Made by a program: the position numbers and the translations under genes | The notes under the pieces: generated by a model | Database searches by the model: none | What the model saw: only the letters and a program-made list of their open reading frames with translations | Told to the model about the DNA's origin: nothing | Assembly (NCBI GenBank): GCA_910589015.1 | Contig: CAJUSA010000010.1 | Location: 1 to 64,000, forward strand | DNA: 64,000 nucleotides | Direction of reading: 5' to 3' | DNA from: an uncultured Christensenellaceae bacterium | Lineage (GTDB): Bacteria; Bacillota; Clostridia; Christensenellales; Borkfalkiaceae | Part shown: positions 7,231-15,704 of the stretch, one piece after another | Position numbering within the stretch: the stretch's first letter is position 1 | How the letters are laid out: each line of letters begins with the position of its first letter

Positions 7231-8230
7231 AATGCTTATACTTCAAATACGTTTCATATAACGCCTGACTGACCGTCCACAGCGGACGCCAACCGATCGA
7301 TTTTAATTTTGAACAGTCGAGAACGGCATACCCCGCCGTAGAAACGCCAAGATTTTTTTGCGGGTCAAAATCAAACACCACGTTTCTTCCCGCAAACGAG
7401 GCGATCAAGGCGGCATAATCGCCAAGCGTTTTTCCCTCGTCGTCACCCGAAACGTTATAAGCCTCGCCGTCAGCTCCTTCTAATAAAACCGCGATCATTC
7501 CCAAAACGGCGTCTGCCGTATAACAATAAGAAAACCGTTGTTTCCCCGCGCTTTTCAGCACTATATCTTCGCCGCGAACAGCTTTATCGATAAACTGCGC
7601 AACCGCCTTCGTATCCTGCCGTTCCGTGTATCCGAAACAACGCGAAAAACGGGCAATGACGCAATCCAAACCGTATTGCACACGATATGACTGCACCAGG
7701 CTTTCGCACAGGCGTTTACTTTCATTATATCCCGCTCGCGCCGTGTTGCAGTCGATTTTTCCGCAAAAATCCTCTTTCATCGGTACGCCGTCGCCGTCAC
7801 CGTAAATTTCCACGCTCGATGCAAGCAAAAAACGCGATACTCTCCCCTGCGCACGGCAAAGTTCCAATAAATTCAAGCAGCCGAGAAGATTGGTTTCGAT
7901 CGTACCGACGGGATCTTCTGCGTATTGCTTGGGGTGCGTATTCGACGCAAGATGGATACAATAGTCGAAATGCTCTTCAATATCAAATTTGTTTATGACG
8001 TCCGCCGCACGGTAAGTTACCGTTTCATCGCTGTTTTTCGGACTGCGGGAAAGGCATATCGCCCGAATATGTTGACCGAATTTGCGGTTTCTTTCCCGCA
8101 ACACGTCGAGAAACAGAGAACCGATCAAACCCGTGCCGCCGCTGATCAAGATTGTTTTACCGTTCAATCGATCCCAACCGTAAGGCAAAGAAGTTAGTGC
8201 TTTGATTTCCCTTTCATACTTCTGATTCAT
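7229..8230 (-). CDS. NAD-dependent epimerase/dehydratase
   Basis: This is an extended short-chain dehydrogenase of 333 aa. The Rossmann site reads GGTGLIG near residue 31, and the catalytic Tyr-x3-Lys appears as YNESK after an SS pair (LASSVEIYG). Members act on nucleotide sugars or related polyol compounds. The last gene of a licD-cytidylyltransferase-epimerase operon, it overlaps the cytidylyltransferase gene by 4 bases, so translation is likely coupled. The product is probably a nucleotide-activated sugar or alditol for a surface polymer. The exact substrate cannot be read from sequence. Confidence 0.85.
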   Translation of the reverse strand: MNQKYEREIKALTSLPYGWDRLNGKTILISGGTGLIGSLFLDVLRERNRKFGQHIRAICLSRSPKNSDETVTYRAADVINKFDIEEHFDYCIHLASNTHPKQYAEDPVGTIETNLLGCLNLLELCRAQGRVSRFLLASSVEIYGDGDGVPMKEDFCGKIDCNTARAGYNESKRLCESLVQSYRVQYGLDCVIARFSRCFGYTERQDTKAVAQFIDKAVRGEDIVLKSAGKQRFSYCYTADAVLGMIAVLLEGADGEAYNVSGDDEGKTLGDYAALIASFAGRNVVFDFDPQKNLGVSTAGYAVLDCSKLKSIGWRPLWTVSQALYETYLKYKH

Positions 8231-8946
8231 TTCAGCAAATTGTCCTTGTTTGCCATGATAAAGGCTTTGAAAATATAAAAATCATCTTTTGTGGTCAATT
8301 TTATATTTTTATCCGAACCCTTAGCAAAATACAAAGTTTCTCCGAGATCGCTCATCATCGTATTTACGTAAGACGAACCGGAAATCCCGATTCCCTCCGA
8401 AAACGCTCGATCATAAGCCCAATGCAAGCGATTAAGCCGATATGCCTGCGGCGTTGAAACGCGACGAACTGTTTCGCGCGGAATATACTTATTTGTCGTT
8501 TTTTCATCGTGCACGAGAAAAATTTGCTCATTATAGGGCATCGAAGTAATGGCGTTTCCGCATCTGTGACAAGTTTCAATGACGTCATCAAGCACTTCTA
8601 CGTCAACAAGCGGGCGAATTCCATCGTGAATAATCACGGTTGTATCATCATCGTATTCGCCGTAAAGCGCATTTACGCCGTTACGAATCGATTCTTGCGC
8701 CGTATTGCCGCCGTCAACCACTTTCAGCAATTTCGTAATCCCGAATTGCCGTGCAAAACTTGTAAGCACGTGTTGCCAACCATCGATACAGACAACGATA
8801 ATGCCGTCTATCTTGTCGCAATGTTGAAAATTTTCAAGCGTATAAATAATAACGGGTTTTTCTAGAACAGTTAAAAATTGTTTCGGAATCTCTTGCCCCA
8901 TACGGTGCCCAGAGCCACCCGCAATGATAAGCGCAATATTTTTCAT
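8227..8946 (-). CDS. IspD/TarI-like cytidylyltransferase
   Basis: It moves CMP onto a phosphorylated polyol. The N-terminus IIAGGSGHRMGQEIPKQFL is the CTP-binding loop of the IspD/TarI family, and IHDGIRPLV is the second conserved block. The C-terminal KLTTKDDFYIFKAF and KDNLLK resemble D-ribitol-5-phosphate cytidylyltransferases more than IspD. Its place between licD and an epimerase also favours CDP-alditol synthesis for a teichoic-type polymer over the isoprenoid pathway. It overlaps both neighbours by 4 bases. Length is 239 aa. IspD cannot be excluded. Confidence 0.82.
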   Translation of the reverse strand: MKNIALIIAGGSGHRMGQEIPKQFLTVLEKPVIIYTLENFQHCDKIDGIIVVCIDGWQHVLTSFARQFGITKLLKVVDGGNTAQESIRNGVNALYGEYDDDTTVIIHDGIRPLVDVEVLDDVIETCHRCGNAITSMPYNEQIFLVHDEKTTNKYIPRETVRRVSTPQAYRLNRLHWAYDRAFSEGIGISGSSYVNTMMSDLGETLYFAKGSDKNIKLTTKDDFYIFKAFIMANKDNLLK

Positions 8947-9779
8947 GAGTGTCCCTTCTCGTACTTTGGATTTTTATAAACAATCGTTCCGTGACCGGAA
9001 ATCTGCGGTATTTTCTTCGGCGGCGTCATATAATCCCCATATCGCACGGTTAAACGCTTATCCCAATCGGAAATCGCCATAAACTTTCTGCCTGCAAATT
9101 CCAATTCGCAATAATCTTCAAAACATTCCCTTTCCACATAATCATGCGTCAAGCCCCAACCAACGTCAACTTTTGAACATTTTTCAAAAGAATAATTTTT
9201 TGCAAGAGCTTGTAACTTGGCAACCGCGCGTTTTCTTCCGTAAATCACAAAGGGAAGATAATACCAAAATCCCAATATCCACGCAAGAAAACCGAAACGG
9301 CTGTTAAACGTGTACCATCTCGTCACCCCGACGGCAAAATTATAGCGCTCAACCTTCTTTTGCCAGCGCCGAACTTGCCTTTCGGGCAAATCCGGAACGC
9401 CATCCACGGGAAAAATATCTAAAAACAGATACGGCACTTCAATATGACTGAAACAGGAAGTTTTATAACGTTTATCCATGAGTTTCAGATAAGGATAATC
9501 TGCGCCTCTGCCACGATCACGCGACAACATAAACTGCGGAGCAAACTGAATTTGCCCTTCGTTTACAAGACGCAGAAAACGTTCGTAATCCGGACGGGGC
9601 ATGGAAACGTCGACGTCGTCGTCCCAAGGAATAAACCCTTTGTGACGCACCGCGCCGAGCAACGTGCCGTAATCAAGCGTATAGCGCAAATTATGCTCAC
9701 GGCAAACACGATCGAATTCGACTAAAATTTCAAGAAGCGCAGCATGAATTTCACTTAAAGACAAAACTTGTTTTTTCAA
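8943..9779 (-). CDS. LicD family phosphotransferase
   Basis: LicD proteins attach phosphocholine or similar groups from CDP-linked donors to surface glycopolymers. The hallmark stretch is clear near residue 35: LDYGTLLGAVRHKGFIPWDD followed by DVDVSM, with the metal-binding Asp cluster. The start is TTG at 9779, 7 bases after GAGGG. Length is 278 aa. It is the first gene of the three-gene operon; the next gene makes a CDP-linked compound, which could be its donor. No signal peptide; a hydrophobic stretch near residues 165-180 may touch the membrane. Confidence 0.87.
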   Translation of the reverse strand: MKKQVLSLSEIHAALLEILVEFDRVCREHNLRYTLDYGTLLGAVRHKGFIPWDDDVDVSMPRPDYERFLRLVNEGQIQFAPQFMLSRDRGRGADYPYLKLMDKRYKTSCFSHIEVPYLFLDIFPVDGVPDLPERQVRRWQKKVERYNFAVGVTRWYTFNSRFGFLAWILGFWYYLPFVIYGRKRAVAKLQALAKNYSFEKCSKVDVGWGLTHDYVERECFEDYCELEFAGRKFMAISDWDKRLTVRYGDYMTPPKKIPQISGHGTIVYKNPKYEKGHS

Positions 9780-9814
9780 CGCGTATCCCTCAAAATCATT
9801 TCTTTGTACAACAG

Positions 9815-9845
9815 AAACCGCTATGCGAAAAGCATAACGGTTTTT
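9815..9845. terminator. Weak hairpin after ftsZ
   Basis: A 12-bp stem with one mismatch (9815-9826 with 9832-9843) lies between ftsZ and licD. The minus-strand T-run is poor (TTTCTGTTG), so some ftsZ transcripts may read into licD. Confidence 0.4.
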
Positions 9846-9847
9846 CC

Positions 9848-11134
9848 TTACTTCTTGTTTTTCAGCAGACGCTGAACGAACGCGGGAAGCTTTCTGTCTT
9901 TATCGGCGGGAAGCGTTTCGTCCTCTTCCTCGATCCCGATTTCCGGTTCAGGTTCGGGTTCGGGCGCAGGCGCAACCGGCTGCGGCGCAGCGGGTGCGGC
10001 GCTTTGCTGTTGCTGCTGTTGTTGAGCCTGCATCTGCGACAACAGGCTCGGAATGCGCGGGTGTAAAGGTTGAGCGGGTTGCGGCTGCGGCGCGGAAGCG
10101 TTTTTGTTGATCGCCCCGTCATCCTCAGCCGCCGGTGGAAAACCCGTGGCGATGACCGTCACCTCCACTTCGTCGTTATCGATTCCGGGGTCAATGCACG
10201 CGCCGACGATGATGTTCGCCGTATAATGCACCACGCCGCGGATAAGGCTTGCCGCCGTTTTTACTTCGTTGAGCGTTAAGTCGGGACCGCCGACGACATT
10301 AAAGATGATTCCCGTTGCGCCTTCGATCGTCGTATCGAGCAACGGCGAATTAACGGCAAGGCGCAACGCCTCTACCGTTCTGTTCTCACCCTTTGCAACG
10401 CCGACGCCCATGTGAGCCATACCCTTATCTTTGAGGATCGTTCTCACGTCGGCGTAGTCAAGATTGATAAGCGCGGGCGTCACGATCAATTCGGCAATGC
10501 CGCGAATACCCTGCATCAACACTTCGTCCGCAACGCGCAGGGAATCCTGGAACGTCGCTGTGATGGGCACAACTTCACTGATTTTTTCGTTCGGAATAAC
10601 GATGAGCGTATCGACGAATTTTCTCAAATTCGCAATTCCCTCCATCGCGTTATCCATGCGGTGCTTGCCCTCAAAATCGAAAGGCTTCGTGACAACCGCA
10701 ACGGTGAGAATTTTCTGTTCGCGCGCGATGCTTGCGATCACAGGTGCGGCGCCCGTACCCGTACCGCCGCCCATACCCGCGGTGATAAAGAGAATGTCGG
10801 TATCTTTGATCACTTTTTCAAGATCGGCTTTGCTGTCCTCGGCGGAATCTCTGCCGATTTTCGGATCGGCTCCCGCGCCCAAACCTTTGGTGCGCTGTGC
10901 GCCGAGCTGAATTTTCACGGGCGCAAGGTTGCACGCCAGAATCTGTGCATCGGTATTGACCGCGATGTATTCCGCACTCGAAATCCCCGCCTCGATCATA
11001 CGGTTAATGGCGTTGTTCCCCGCGCCGCCCACACCGATCACGCGGATTTTCGCTTTACCGTTGAGCGTCGACGCATCGACGGGCGGCTGTTCGTCGCCCC
11101 GTCCTCCGTTGTTGGGATAAATATCGTTATACAT
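9848..11134 (-). CDS. ftsZ: Cell division GTPase FtsZ
   Basis: This tubulin homologue forms the division ring. GVGGAGNNAINRMIEAGI, the GTP loop GMGGGTGTGAAPV and the T7-loop region (NLDYADVRTI) are all present in the first 320 residues. Then comes a Gln/Pro/Glu-rich linker and a C-terminal peptide RKLPAFVQRLLKNKK that would bind FtsA-like partners. The ATG at 11134 follows GGAGG at 6 bases; the TTG two codons earlier overlaps that site and is unlikely. Length is 428 aa. It starts 2 bases after the ftsA-like gene. Confidence 0.97.
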   Translation of the reverse strand: MYNDIYPNNGGRGDEQPPVDASTLNGKAKIRVIGVGGAGNNAINRMIEAGISSAEYIAVNTDAQILACNLAPVKIQLGAQRTKGLGAGADPKIGRDSAEDSKADLEKVIKDTDILFITAGMGGGTGTGAAPVIASIAREQKILTVAVVTKPFDFEGKHRMDNAMEGIANLRKFVDTLIVIPNEKISEVVPITATFQDSLRVADEVLMQGIRGIAELIVTPALINLDYADVRTILKDKGMAHMGVGVAKGENRTVEALRLAVNSPLLDTTIEGATGIIFNVVGGPDLTLNEVKTAASLIRGVVHYTANIIVGACIDPGIDNDEVEVTVIATGFPPAAEDDGAINKNASAPQPQPAQPLHPRIPSLLSQMQAQQQQQQQSAAPAAPQPVAPAPEPEPEPEIGIEEEDETLPADKDRKLPAFVQRLLKNKK

Positions 11135-11136
11135 AA

Positions 11137-12288
11137 TCAACCTCCAAATCCGCCGAAAAGACGGCTTAAAAATCTGCTTTTGTTATAATCGCTGCTCGCC
11201 ATATCGGTCAGCGCAAGCTGCGTGCTCTTGGTCGGCTTATCGTAATAGGGTTGCGACGGGCACAATTCTTCCGTCACGCGGTTGAGTCGCTTACTCACAT
11301 GATCCATGGCGCCGCGGATCTGCGTGATCCCCTCGCCCGAAATATACAGCGGCTTATAGTCGAGTTCACGCCCTGCGCATTCCTCGAAAAACCCGCTCGC
11401 CGCCTCGCATAGCTCGTCCAGCCCCTCTTTCACCGCTTCGATGAGCGCGTCGGAATCGATAAAATACGATTCCCCGGCATATTCGAACTCAAACTTGCCC
11501 GCGCCCTTTTTGGCGTATAGATTGGTTTTACGCAACAATTGCGCCGCAGCCTGATACGGCATGGAAAAGGTTTCCATCAAGCGCACGGCAATCTGCCCGC
11601 ACCCCGTCCAGAACGTGCGTTGCGCCAGAACGCCGTTGCCAAGCAACACGCAAACCGTTGTGGAAAGATATCCCGAATCAAGGAAGAGCGCATATTCGTC
11701 GCGCGTTTCCGAAGGAATGAGATAGACCGCCGCGGCATATTCCGTCGGCAGGAATTTCAGCATGATCCCCATCGAACGGAAACACGATTCCATCGTTTCG
11801 GCAAAATAATCCGAACAGTAAAAATAAGAGAGCAAGCCGCTCAGTTTGGCGGAACTCAACCCGACAGGGTCGATCACGCGGCGGTTGTCCGCCGTGATAT
11901 ACACCATGCTCGTCGCGCGCATGAAACGGTAACCCTTACACTCTTCTTTTCCGTTCTCAAAGAGCATGTCCGTTTCCCGATCCGTAATTTTACGGCGCTT
12001 GGGAAAACTGATTGTTCTGTCTTTGGGAATGACTTTGGTAAACGCGCCCGGAACGCCGACATACAGATTTTTCACGCGTTCCCCGCACGTCCTCTCGACG
12101 TCGGAAACAAGCGAAAAAATAAGATCGGCAAGTTTCTTTTCGTTAAAAAACTTTCCGTCCGCATAACCGTCGTACTGTTCGCTACGTTCGGCCTTGAAAA
12201 CGAATGTGCCGTTTACGCCCCGTTCCCCAATAACCAAGGAAATATCGGAGGAACGCACGTCCAATATCGCCACGCTCTTACGTCCCAT
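11137..12288 (-). CDS. ftsA: Divergent FtsA-like actin-fold division protein
   Basis: Its position just before ftsZ and its plan identify it as the FtsA equivalent, which anchors FtsZ to the membrane. The 383 residues begin with an actin-type phosphate-1 strand (VAILDVRSSDISLVI), have a later ATPase strand (ALFLDSGYLSTTVCVLLGNG) and a third glycine-rich stretch (LYISGEGITQIRG). The end, SRFLSRLFGGFGG, looks like the amphipathic membrane-targeting helix. Between, similarity to textbook FtsA is weak, so the gene symbol rests partly on context. AGGAGG lies 5 bases before the ATG. It has its own strong promoter. Confidence 0.8.
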   Translation of the reverse strand: MGRKSVAILDVRSSDISLVIGERGVNGTFVFKAERSEQYDGYADGKFFNEKKLADLIFSLVSDVERTCGERVKNLYVGVPGAFTKVIPKDRTISFPKRRKITDRETDMLFENGKEECKGYRFMRATSMVYITADNRRVIDPVGLSSAKLSGLLSYFYCSDYFAETMESCFRSMGIMLKFLPTEYAAAVYLIPSETRDEYALFLDSGYLSTTVCVLLGNGVLAQRTFWTGCGQIAVRLMETFSMPYQAAAQLLRKTNLYAKKGAGKFEFEYAGESYFIDSDALIEAVKEGLDELCEAASGFFEECAGRELDYKPLYISGEGITQIRGAMDHVSKRLNRVTEELCPSQPYYDKPTKSTQLALTDMASSDYNKSRFLSRLFGGFGG

Positions 12289-12327
12289 ACTTCCTCCTTT
12301 CGTACTTTACCGATTTAACACCGTTAT

Positions 12328-12356
12328 ATTATAACAAACAGGAAGCAAACTGTCAA
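12328..12356 (-). promoter_or_regulatory. ftsA-ftsZ promoter
   Basis: Exact TTGACA (12356-12351) and TATAAT (12333-12328) have a 17-base spacer. Together with the terminator just upstream it makes ftsAZ a separate transcription unit from murA-ftsQ. Confidence 0.88.
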
Positions 12357-12368
12357 GAATTTTATAAC

Positions 12369-12393
12369 AAAAAAGCGCTCTTCCGAGCGCTTT
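12369..12393 (-). terminator. Terminator after ftsQ
   Basis: A perfect 9-bp stem (12372-12380 with 12385-12393) with a 4-base loop is followed on the minus strand by TTTTTTG. Confidence 0.8.
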
Positions 12394-12413
12394 CGCCTTT
12401 TATGCAATTTCCG

Positions 12414-13214
12414 TTACAAAGCGGGCACGGGCACGAAAACTTCGGAATAGGAAACGTTTACGCCCGACCCCGTCATTAAATCGTCCACAACGTCGATCAC
12501 GCCTTTCACGCGCTGTTCGTCGGTAAGGGAAAGATATTTTTCAACCGCCGCTTCCGCCTTTTCACCGATCGCCTTTGCGGGATTTTTGATGCTGAGCAAA
12601 ACGCCTTCGCGCATGTAAATATAAAAGAAATGATTGCGTTCGTCCGAACTGAATTTTTTTAGCTCGGCGCGTTGCGCGTTCGCCCTGATCTCGGTGAGTT
12701 GCGTGCACAACGCGTCGAACGCCGCAAACAGTTCCTGCGCGTATTCGCCTTGCGCCGATTGCCGCGCAGTATAGGTAAACACAAAGCCTTCGAGCAGGAT
12801 GTTTTCCCCGCCGTCGAGCCGACAGACGTTGGTCTCTTTATCGTAAAGATAACAACCCGCCTCGTCGAATACCGCAAATCCGCCCTCTTTGGGCACGGCG
12901 TACGTTTCCTTGCGCTCGCGCACTTCCACATAAACGGCGGAAGGATATTGCTTTTCAACGCGTTCCGCGCTCAGACAGGGAAACTGTTCCACCGTATTTT
13001 TTACGTCGTTAAGATCGAGAAAGGTCGAACTCTTACCGCGATAACGACCGAGTTTTTCCTGCAACTGCGCCGCTTCCGTACGTCCGTCGGCGGAATACAC
13101 GCAAAATTCCGTCCGCATATCGCTCACCGTAAAAACGGCATTGATGCCCGCCGCAATCACGGCGGCGAGCAGGACGAACGATACAATTGTCGATAAAAGT
13201 ATTTTCTTTTTCAT
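12414..13214 (-). CDS. ftsQ: FtsQ/DivIB-like division protein
   Basis: FtsQ/DivIB links early and late division proteins outside the membrane. The 266 residues start with a short basic tail and one membrane helix (about 5-27, LLSTIVSFVLLAAVIAAGI). A POTRA-like domain follows (SSTFLDLNDVKNTVEQFPCL, then YPSAVYVEVRERKETYAV), and then a beta-type domain. Primary sequence is poorly conserved in this family, so the call rests on topology, the POTRA pattern and the position between murA and ftsA. It starts 21 bases after murA. Confidence 0.8.
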   Translation of the reverse strand: MKKKILLSTIVSFVLLAAVIAAGINAVFTVSDMRTEFCVYSADGRTEAAQLQEKLGRYRGKSSTFLDLNDVKNTVEQFPCLSAERVEKQYPSAVYVEVRERKETYAVPKEGGFAVFDEAGCYLYDKETNVCRLDGGENILLEGFVFTYTARQSAQGEYAQELFAAFDALCTQLTEIRANAQRAELKKFSSDERNHFFYIYMREGVLLSIKNPAKAIGEKAEAAVEKYLSLTDEQRVKGVIDVVDDLMTGSGVNVSYSEVFVPVPAL

Positions 13215-13235
13215 ATGCGTTCTCTTATGTATCTC

Positions 13236-14492
13236 TTATACGCGCACCCTTTGGATATTCGCGCCGAGCGCTTTGAGTTTGCCCTCGAAATCGTAATAAC
13301 CTCTGTCGACATGCGAAAGATCGAGCACCTGCGAAGAACCTTCCGCGCCGAGCGCCGCCAAAACAAGCGCCGCTCCGCCGCGCAGATCGCCCGCCGTAAT
13401 ACTCGCGCCGTGCAGACGCGGCACGCCGCGCACGAACGCGCTTCTGCCTTTCACTTCGATATCCGCGCCCATTTTCTGCAATTCGGGCACATATTTGAAA
13501 CGCGTTTCAAACAGATTTTCCACAACGAGCGCGCCGCCCTCCGCCCCGCAGTTAAGGGCGGTCGCCTGCGCCTGCAAGTCGGTCGGAAATCCAGGAAAAG
13601 GCATCGTCTCGATCCTGCGGTTGCATTTGAGGCGCGTGTTGCTCTCGATTCTTATTTTATCATTTTTCACCTGTATTTTGCAACCGTTTTCGCGCAATTT
13701 ATGTAAAAGCAAGCCGATATTTTCGCCGCGCACGCCCGTAACCTCGATTTCGCCGCCGCAGATCGCACAGGCGATGAGGAAGGTTCCCGCTTCGATGCGA
13801 TCTTTTACCGGCTTGAACGTCACCGAACCGAGTTCTTTTACCCCCTCGATCGTAATGACGTCGGTTCCCGCCCCCGCGACCTTCGCCCCCATGCGGTTGA
13901 GGAATTTTTGCAAATCGACGATTTCGGGTTCCTTTGCCGCGCCCGTCAAACAGGTCGTACCCTCCGCCATGACCGCGGCGAGCATGACGTTTTCGGTGGC
14001 GCCGACGCTCGGAAAATCAAGCGAAATATCCGCCCCGTGCAGTTTGTCGCACTGACAGAGAATATACCCTTCGCGTTCGGAAATGGAAACGCCAAGCCGT
14101 TTCAACGCGTTCAGATGCAGATCGATCGGACGCAGCCCGATGTCGCAGCCGCCGGGATAAGATATCACGGCGCGGTGGAAACGCGTTAAGAGCGAACCGA
14201 GCATAAACACGGACGAACGCAGCTCTTTCGTGAGCGACGACGAGAGTTTATGGCAGCTTGCGCGGGCGCTCTCAATGACGATATCTTCACCGCGGAACCA
14301 AACTTCCGCGCCCAGCTCGCGCAGGATCTGCGCCATACAGACGACGTCGGAAATGGCAGGCGTTTCGCGGATAACGACTTTTTTATCGGTCAGAATGGAC
14401 GCCGCAAGCAGCGGCAGAACGGAATTCTTCGCAGATTGCGCCTTCACGCTTCCGTACAGCTTTGCGCCCCCTTCAATCATAAATTTATCCAT
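13236..14492 (-). CDS. murA: UDP-GlcNAc 1-carboxyvinyltransferase MurA
   Basis: It makes the first committed peptidoglycan precursor, adding enolpyruvate to UDP-GlcNAc in the cytoplasm. The 418 residues show KNSVLPLLAASIL near the start. The active-site loop reads PGGCDIGLRPIDLHL, keeping the catalytic Cys that fosfomycin modifies. The ATG at 14492 follows GAGGAG at 6 bases, which beats the start ten codons upstream. It lies in the dcw cluster between ftsW and ftsQ, where many Clostridia carry murG followed by murA or murB. Confidence 0.96.
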   Translation of the reverse strand: MDKFMIEGGAKLYGSVKAQSAKNSVLPLLAASILTDKKVVIRETPAISDVVCMAQILRELGAEVWFRGEDIVIESARASCHKLSSSLTKELRSSVFMLGSLLTRFHRAVISYPGGCDIGLRPIDLHLNALKRLGVSISEREGYILCQCDKLHGADISLDFPSVGATENVMLAAVMAEGTTCLTGAAKEPEIVDLQKFLNRMGAKVAGAGTDVITIEGVKELGSVTFKPVKDRIEAGTFLIACAICGGEIEVTGVRGENIGLLLHKLRENGCKIQVKNDKIRIESNTRLKCNRRIETMPFPGFPTDLQAQATALNCGAEGGALVVENLFETRFKYVPELQKMGADIEVKGRSAFVRGVPRLHGASITAGDLRGGAALVLAALGAEGSSQVLDLSHVDRGYYDFEGKLKALGANIQRVRV

Positions 14493-14561
14493 ATGTATCT
14501 CCTCGTACAATCGTAAACGCAAATAAGCCCGCGAATACAGGCTCTATGCGTTTATCCTGTA

Positions 14562-15704
14562 CTATCTTATGTTTTTTTTCGGTTGATTGTGCCTGGATAC
14601 GCCGTAAACGATGCCCATACCGCACATCGTGACGACGAGCGAGGTGTTCCCCGCCGAAACGAGCGGCAGCGGCAGCCCCGTGGGCGGGATGCAACCGCTC
14701 ACGACGAGCGCGTTGAGCGCCGTCTGGATCCCGAACGCCAGCATGATCCCCGAAACGAGCATGAACCCGTAAAAATTATCGCACCTTCTCGCAATGCGGA
14801 ACCCGCGCCAGAGAATAAACCCGATGAGCGCAAAGAGCGCAAGCACGCCGAAAAACCCCGTTTCTTCGGCAATCACCGAGAGAATGAAATCGCTTTCGGC
14901 AAAGGGCAGAAAACGGTATTTCTGGCGCGATTGAAAAAGCCCCGTACCGAACAGGTTTCCGTTCGCAATGGCGTAGAGCGACTGAATGAGCTGATACCCC
15001 TCTTCCTTAGGCGAAGCCCAAGGGTCGAGAAACGCCGAAAGTCGTTGCAAACGGTACGGCTCGGCGGCAATCAGCGCGGGCACGATAAGCACCGCGGGCA
15101 CGGCAAGCACCGCCAACGCCTTTTTCGACGTGCCGCTCAGAAAAATCATACCCAACATGATCGCCGCCACGCACATGGTGACCGACATGTTCGGCTCGAA
15201 GATGATGAGCAGGCAGACCGAGATCCCCGCGCCGAGCACGGGCAGGATCCCCTTGAACGAGCGCATGCGCGCGGGATCTTTGGCAAAATAGCCCGCGATA
15301 AATAAAATCAGACCGTATTTTGCGATTTCGGAAGGCTGAATCGTAAACGACCCGAACCCGATCCAGCGCGTCGCACCGTAATTGCTTTTGCCTACCCCCG
15401 GAATAAAGACGAGGGCAAGCAGAACGAGCGATACGATCAGCGCGGGCAGCCCTGTTTTTTTGAGTTTGGTATAGGGCAAAAAGGAAATGCCGATCATGGC
15501 GACAAGCCCGATACAAAAACCGATGAGCTGTTTCCTGCCGAAAAAGAATTTGTCGCCGTACTGCACTTCGGCATTGTAACTGCTCGCGGCATATACGCAC
15601 ACCACGCCGTAGGCGGCAAGCAACACGACGGCGGCGAGAAAGAAGAGATCGCCCGCGCCGCCGCGCTCTTTTTTCTCTTTATTCCCCGAGATAGATTTCT
15701 TCAC
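14562..15704 (-). CDS. ftsW: SEDS glycosyltransferase FtsW/SpoVE
   Basis: SEDS proteins polymerise glycan strands from lipid II in the membrane. About ten hydrophobic segments fill the 380 residues. Family blocks include GATRWIGFGSFTIQPSEIAK, the GNLFGTGLFQSRQKYRFLP region and AESDFILSVIAEE. The start is GTG at 15704, 6 bases after GGAGG, inside the end of murD (26-base overlap). Its place with a class B PBP in the dcw cluster favours the division form FtsW/SpoVE over RodA. Confidence 0.93.
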   Translation of the reverse strand: MKKSISGNKEKKERGGAGDLFFLAAVVLLAAYGVVCVYAASSYNAEVQYGDKFFFGRKQLIGFCIGLVAMIGISFLPYTKLKKTGLPALIVSLVLLALVFIPGVGKSNYGATRWIGFGSFTIQPSEIAKYGLILFIAGYFAKDPARMRSFKGILPVLGAGISVCLLIIFEPNMSVTMCVAAIMLGMIFLSGTSKKALAVLAVPAVLIVPALIAAEPYRLQRLSAFLDPWASPKEEGYQLIQSLYAIANGNLFGTGLFQSRQKYRFLPFAESDFILSVIAEETGFFGVLALFALIGFILWRGFRIARRCDNFYGFMLVSGIMLAFGIQTALNALVVSGCIPPTGLPLPLVSAGNTSLVVTMCGMGIVYGVSRHNQPKKNIR

